Below are positions 61,341 to 64,000 of a stretch of DNA of 64,000 nucleotides, piece after piece. A program made the position numbers and the translations under genes. The notes beneath the pieces were generated by a model. The model did no database searches. It was given only the letters and a program-made list of their open reading frames with translations, and had not been told where the DNA came from. This DNA comes from Dehalococcoidia bacterium (GTDB taxonomy: Bacteria > Chloroflexota > Dehalococcoidia > UBA2979): positions 1 to 64,000 of the forward strand of contig JAQWMB010000012.1 in assembly GCA_029246995.1 (NCBI GenBank), read 5' to 3'. Positions within the stretch are counted from its first letter, which is position 1. Every line of letters begins with the position of its first letter.

Positions 61341-61434
61341 TGATGATTCCTAACAATTACAATTACAATTACATTATAACTATAAACACAACAACATATA
61401 TCAACATAAGCAAGATATAGATAAAAACAATTAA

Positions 61435-61451
61435 TTCGTATTAATTCGTAC
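61435..61451 (+). repeat. Island boundary repeat
   Basis: ttcgtattaattcgtac, followed by agatgtaagtcaaaaagtctacg shared with 60104-60127. Confidence 0.9.
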
Positions 61452-61546
61452 AGATGTAAGTCAAAAAGTCTACGAAGAATATTTAGCCAAGCACCGCAAT
61501 AAGTGACCACAGCCTTAATTTAATAAAATATTATTGGGCAAATTCA

Positions 61547-61777
61547 TTATATTTCAAATGAAAATTTAACTGCACCAGTAAAACTTATAGCAAATAGCAC
61601 AAGAAGTAATACTAAAATAATTGTGCCAGTCTTGTTGTATGTGCGTCGTAATTTAATTGAAGCGTAAATCATCAAAGAGAGCAAACTAAAAAAGATTAAT
61701 TGGTTTATTAGCATAAAAAAACGCACCTGAAATAAGTGCGATGATCTATTATAGCATGTTTTTAAAAGCATATTCAA
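61547..61777 (-). CDS. Small two-TM membrane protein in island
   Basis: MLINQLIFFSLLSLMIYASIKLRRTYNKTGTIILVLLLVLFAISFTGAVKF; true start probably internal Met. Confidence 0.45.
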   Translation of the reverse strand: MNMLLKTCYNRSSHLFQVRFFMLINQLIFFSLLSLMIYASIKLRRTYNKTGTIILVLLLVLFAISFTGAVKFSFEI

Positions 61778-61794
61778 TATACAGCACTACTTAA

Positions 61795-61811
61795 TTCGTA
61801 TTAATTCGTAC
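61795..61811 (+). repeat. Island boundary repeat
   Basis: ttcgtattaattcgtac. Confidence 0.9.
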
Positions 61812-61837
61812 GTTTCTGCATAAAAGCTGAAATAACC

Positions 61838-61857
61838 CTCCCAGCGTCTCCCAGCGT
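61838..61857. repeat. 10-bp tandem repeat near island right end
   Basis: ctcccagcgt x2. Confidence 0.85.
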
Positions 61858-61880
61858 TAGGTATTTTATCCTCATGAAAA

Positions 61881-61902
61881 ACCCACCAATAAACCCACCA
61901 AA
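61881..61902. repeat. 22-bp direct repeat just inside island right end
   Basis: acccaccaataaacccaccaaa; identical at 59203-59224. Confidence 0.9.
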
Positions 61903-62008
61903 GATCAATATCAGTACATATTAAGGCATTACATAGAATATTAATAATATATCAATTAACAGATATAGAGAGTGTTATAAATTGTCTGGTATATTAGGTG
62001 GATTTGTA

Positions 62009-62153
62009 TTAAAAGGCATCTGCTCTACCGCTGAGCTACGGGCCCAGATCTATGTTCCTGAAAAACACCAATACTGTCAACCGATATATTCCTAATCTGT
62101 TAGCATTGTGCACTAGATAAGAGTTTTTTCATTATTATCATAGGAATTAATTG
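62009..62153 (-). pseudogene. Right att-like repeat: tRNA-Lys 5'-half fragment plus upstream flank
   Basis: Matches 59033-59178; no 3' half of tRNA present. Confidence 0.92.
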
Positions 62154-62190
62154 TTTTTTATCTGTATATATCGCTTACGAATAATATTAT

Positions 62191-63579
62191 GTGTTTATGA
62201 AAAAAAATTTCTATATCAGATCAAAAATTTCTATCATGCTTGTAGTCTTGTCTGCCTCACTTGCAGCTTGTTCAAATGGAAAATCTGATCAAAATACTGC
62301 TCTAACTAATCAATTGAATTCTTCGCAAGCTGAAAGTACTCAGCAACATAAAGAAAGTAAAGAAGTATTACAAAAAGAACAATCTCTTCCAAATATAACT
62401 TATTTTGCAAAAAATAAAAGTGATAGATTTTTTATTGACTTTGAAGATATTATTGCAGGACATCCTTATGTTGGAACAAGAAGTCCTAGGCCTCATAATG
62501 ATGCTCAAGTATATTTTTCAAACACAGATCAAAGGTGGATTGATGCGAAAAAACCTTCTGATTACCCTCCTATCTATGCTGTAGCTGATGGTTATGTGGC
62601 TCTACCTCAATCATCATTCTATAATGTGGTTGACCACTCAAATGCAGATCCTCCTTGGTGGCATGTAGCGTACAATTTTACTTTAAGAATAGCCAAAGAC
62701 GGCAATAGTTATATAGAATTCTTGTATCAAATGGAGCCTTATATGATACCTGATATTACGGATAAACCAAAAGATTTCTATAAACAATTCATCTTAGTTA
62801 CAGATGGTCAATATGTAAAGAAAGGAGATGTATTAGCGTATATGTATGTCCCGTCTTTTAGCGAAATGACTGGAAGTAAAGGAGCATCTTCCCATATTGC
62901 TTTCTCTTTAATTAAACAACCAAGAACGGTGTATGCACCTGCTATTTTTTCTGAAGAAGTAGTTGCAAAATTTGGTGAAATTTATAGACATCCTAAAGAA
63001 GGATGGGAGAGTAAAAGTTTCGGGTTTGATTGGAATAGAGGAAGAGGCCTTCCAAATGGGATGGGTTGGATGATTAGTGATGAAGAAAACCCATTTGGTG
63101 ATAATCCTCTAGATGTATTATTATTTGATGGAATTAAAGATGCAGAATTAGATCCTAAAGCAATGGCATATCCGAAAGACTTAGGATTTAAATCTTCAAA
63201 TTTGTTATATAGCCAGTATGGATGGGGAGGCACAATTATAGAAAATATTAAAATTGAAGAAGATTGGCAGTTGCTATTTGCTGGTATTGGTGGCCCAATG
63301 AAGGTTGTTTTCAAATTAGAAGAAAATGGTCAATACAGAGAAAGTAAAGTGCTTGAATTACGATCAGGACAAAATTTTAATCTGACTCATAAAAATAATT
63401 TTTTAGGAAATGCATCAAAATTTTCTATATTAATTACAGATCCAAATAATTGGGGATGGAGCTTGGCTTTTGCAAATAAAGAAGCTACATTCATTGCTCC
63501 TGGAAGCACAAAAGATATATCTCCTCAATGTCCACCCGGATGCCCACCTAGTCCAAATCCTTATAAACTTAATAGGTGA
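62191..63579 (+). CDS. Secreted lipoprotein, M23/lysostaphin-like fold candidate
   Basis: SLAACSNG lipobox; YAVADGYVALPQ; GQYVKKGDVLAYMYVP; SSHIAFSLI. Confidence 0.7.
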   Translation: MFMKKNFYIRSKISIMLVVLSASLAACSNGKSDQNTALTNQLNSSQAESTQQHKESKEVLQKEQSLPNITYFAKNKSDRFFIDFEDIIAGHPYVGTRSPRPHNDAQVYFSNTDQRWIDAKKPSDYPPIYAVADGYVALPQSSFYNVVDHSNADPPWWHVAYNFTLRIAKDGNSYIEFLYQMEPYMIPDITDKPKDFYKQFILVTDGQYVKKGDVLAYMYVPSFSEMTGSKGASSHIAFSLIKQPRTVYAPAIFSEEVVAKFGEIYRHPKEGWESKSFGFDWNRGRGLPNGMGWMISDEENPFGDNPLDVLLFDGIKDAELDPKAMAYPKDLGFKSSNLLYSQYGWGGTIIENIKIEEDWQLLFAGIGGPMKVVFKLEENGQYRESKVLELRSGQNFNLTHKNNFLGNASKFSILITDPNNWGWSLAFANKEATFIAPGSTKDISPQCPPGCPPSPNPYKLNR

Positions 63580-63636
63580 TGGCCACAATAATTTAGTACA
63601 GCACAAAAAAATATATTTAGAGAGAGAAAAAAGAAA

Positions 63637-63783
63637 ATGGCAAACGTAAGAAATGAAAATGGAAGTTGTAAATGCGGCAGATCTCCAACTGGTGATTGTA
63701 TTGGCTGGCATAGTTTAACGCCTGCGGAATATGATGCGAAAACTGAAGCGGAAAAAGAAGCAACATTTGGTGACTCTAAATAA
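63637..63783 (+). CDS. 48-aa Cys-rich protein with CxCGRSPTGxCxGWH motif (absent from ORF track)
   Basis: MANVRNENGSCKCGRSPTGDCIGWHSLTPAEYDAKTEAEKEATFGDSK; upstream agagagaaaaaag. Confidence 0.72.
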   Translation: MANVRNENGSCKCGRSPTGDCIGWHSLTPAEYDAKTEAEKEATFGDSK

Positions 63784-63952
63784 TAATGCTCAATCAGTTT
63801 GTTGAAGATTTTACAGCATCACTATTAACAGCAGATAAAACCTCTGAGCCTGCGTTGGTAAAACATACAGTCCTGGAATAAGACAGTACTATAAAACAGA
63901 AGCAGTCAGGCTGTTTATTGAGAAAGAAGTTGTAATTGTGGTATAAGACTAA

Positions 63953-63991
63953 GGGGGGGCCTACTTATGTCTGAGTGGCTCTCCCCTTTTT
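63953..63991 (+). terminator. Strong GC hairpin with U tract
   Basis: GGGGGGGCCTACTTATGTCTGAGTGGCTCTCCCCTTTTT. Confidence 0.8.
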
Positions 63992-64000
63992 GTATGCGTT

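Larger units (their letters stand above)
59033..62153. mobile_element. tRNA-Lys-associated integrative island without recognisable integrase
   Basis: Direct repeats 59033-59178 and 62009-62153 begin exactly at the tRNA anticodon loop and continue through the tRNA 5' half and upstream DNA. Confidence 0.75.

Noticed and set aside
63784-63950. Short reading frames (MLNQFVEDFTASLL...; KTYSPGIRQYYKTEAVRLFIEKEVVIVV*) before the last terminator
   Set aside because: Too short and truncated by stops, no recognisable family; may be a degraded gene or a small RNA but unsupported.
1-64000. CRISPR arrays, rRNA operons, IS elements with transposases, canonical defence systems
   Set aside because: No regularly spaced repeats, rRNA sequence, transposase ORF or recognisable restriction/abortive-infection proteins were seen.

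Overview
AT-rich bacterial chromosome window, densely coded and mostly housekeeping. The free-living marine-type gene content, fused accDA, DUF3090 and DUF5667 families and sortase hint at Chloroflexota (SAR202-like) or a low-GC actinobacterium; this placement is inference only. Recognisable blocks: (i) a cell-envelope locus (ECF sigma factor, DUF5667-like protein, large Ala/Thr-rich surface protein behind a GC-rich structured leader ending in an intrinsic terminator, VPSTG-tailed sortase substrate, sortase); (ii) mnmA/rsfS/ndk/tsaB/tsaE/thiL/gyrA; (iii) rnhA, amidase, inositol-phosphate synthase, formyltransferase, LysM protein, two-component system; (iv) a compact nurA-herA-sbcD-sbcC-recF-like operon; (v) ubiE/menG, purU, fused accDA; (vi) TPP riboswitch plus thiBPQ-like ABC transporter; (vii) ilvD, murB, three PNPOx-like paralogues, photolyase; (viii) a ~3 kb island between a complete tRNA-Lys and a duplicated tRNA-Lys 5' half. 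The duplication begins exactly at the anticodon loop. The island has no recognisable integrase and carries repeat-bounded modules encoding a HExxH lipoprotein and a zinc-ribbon/pacifastin-like cysteine-rich protein. Five tRNA loci (four complete, one partial) and two small CDSs absent from the ORF track were also found. Nothing was checked by database search; family names come from motif recognition.
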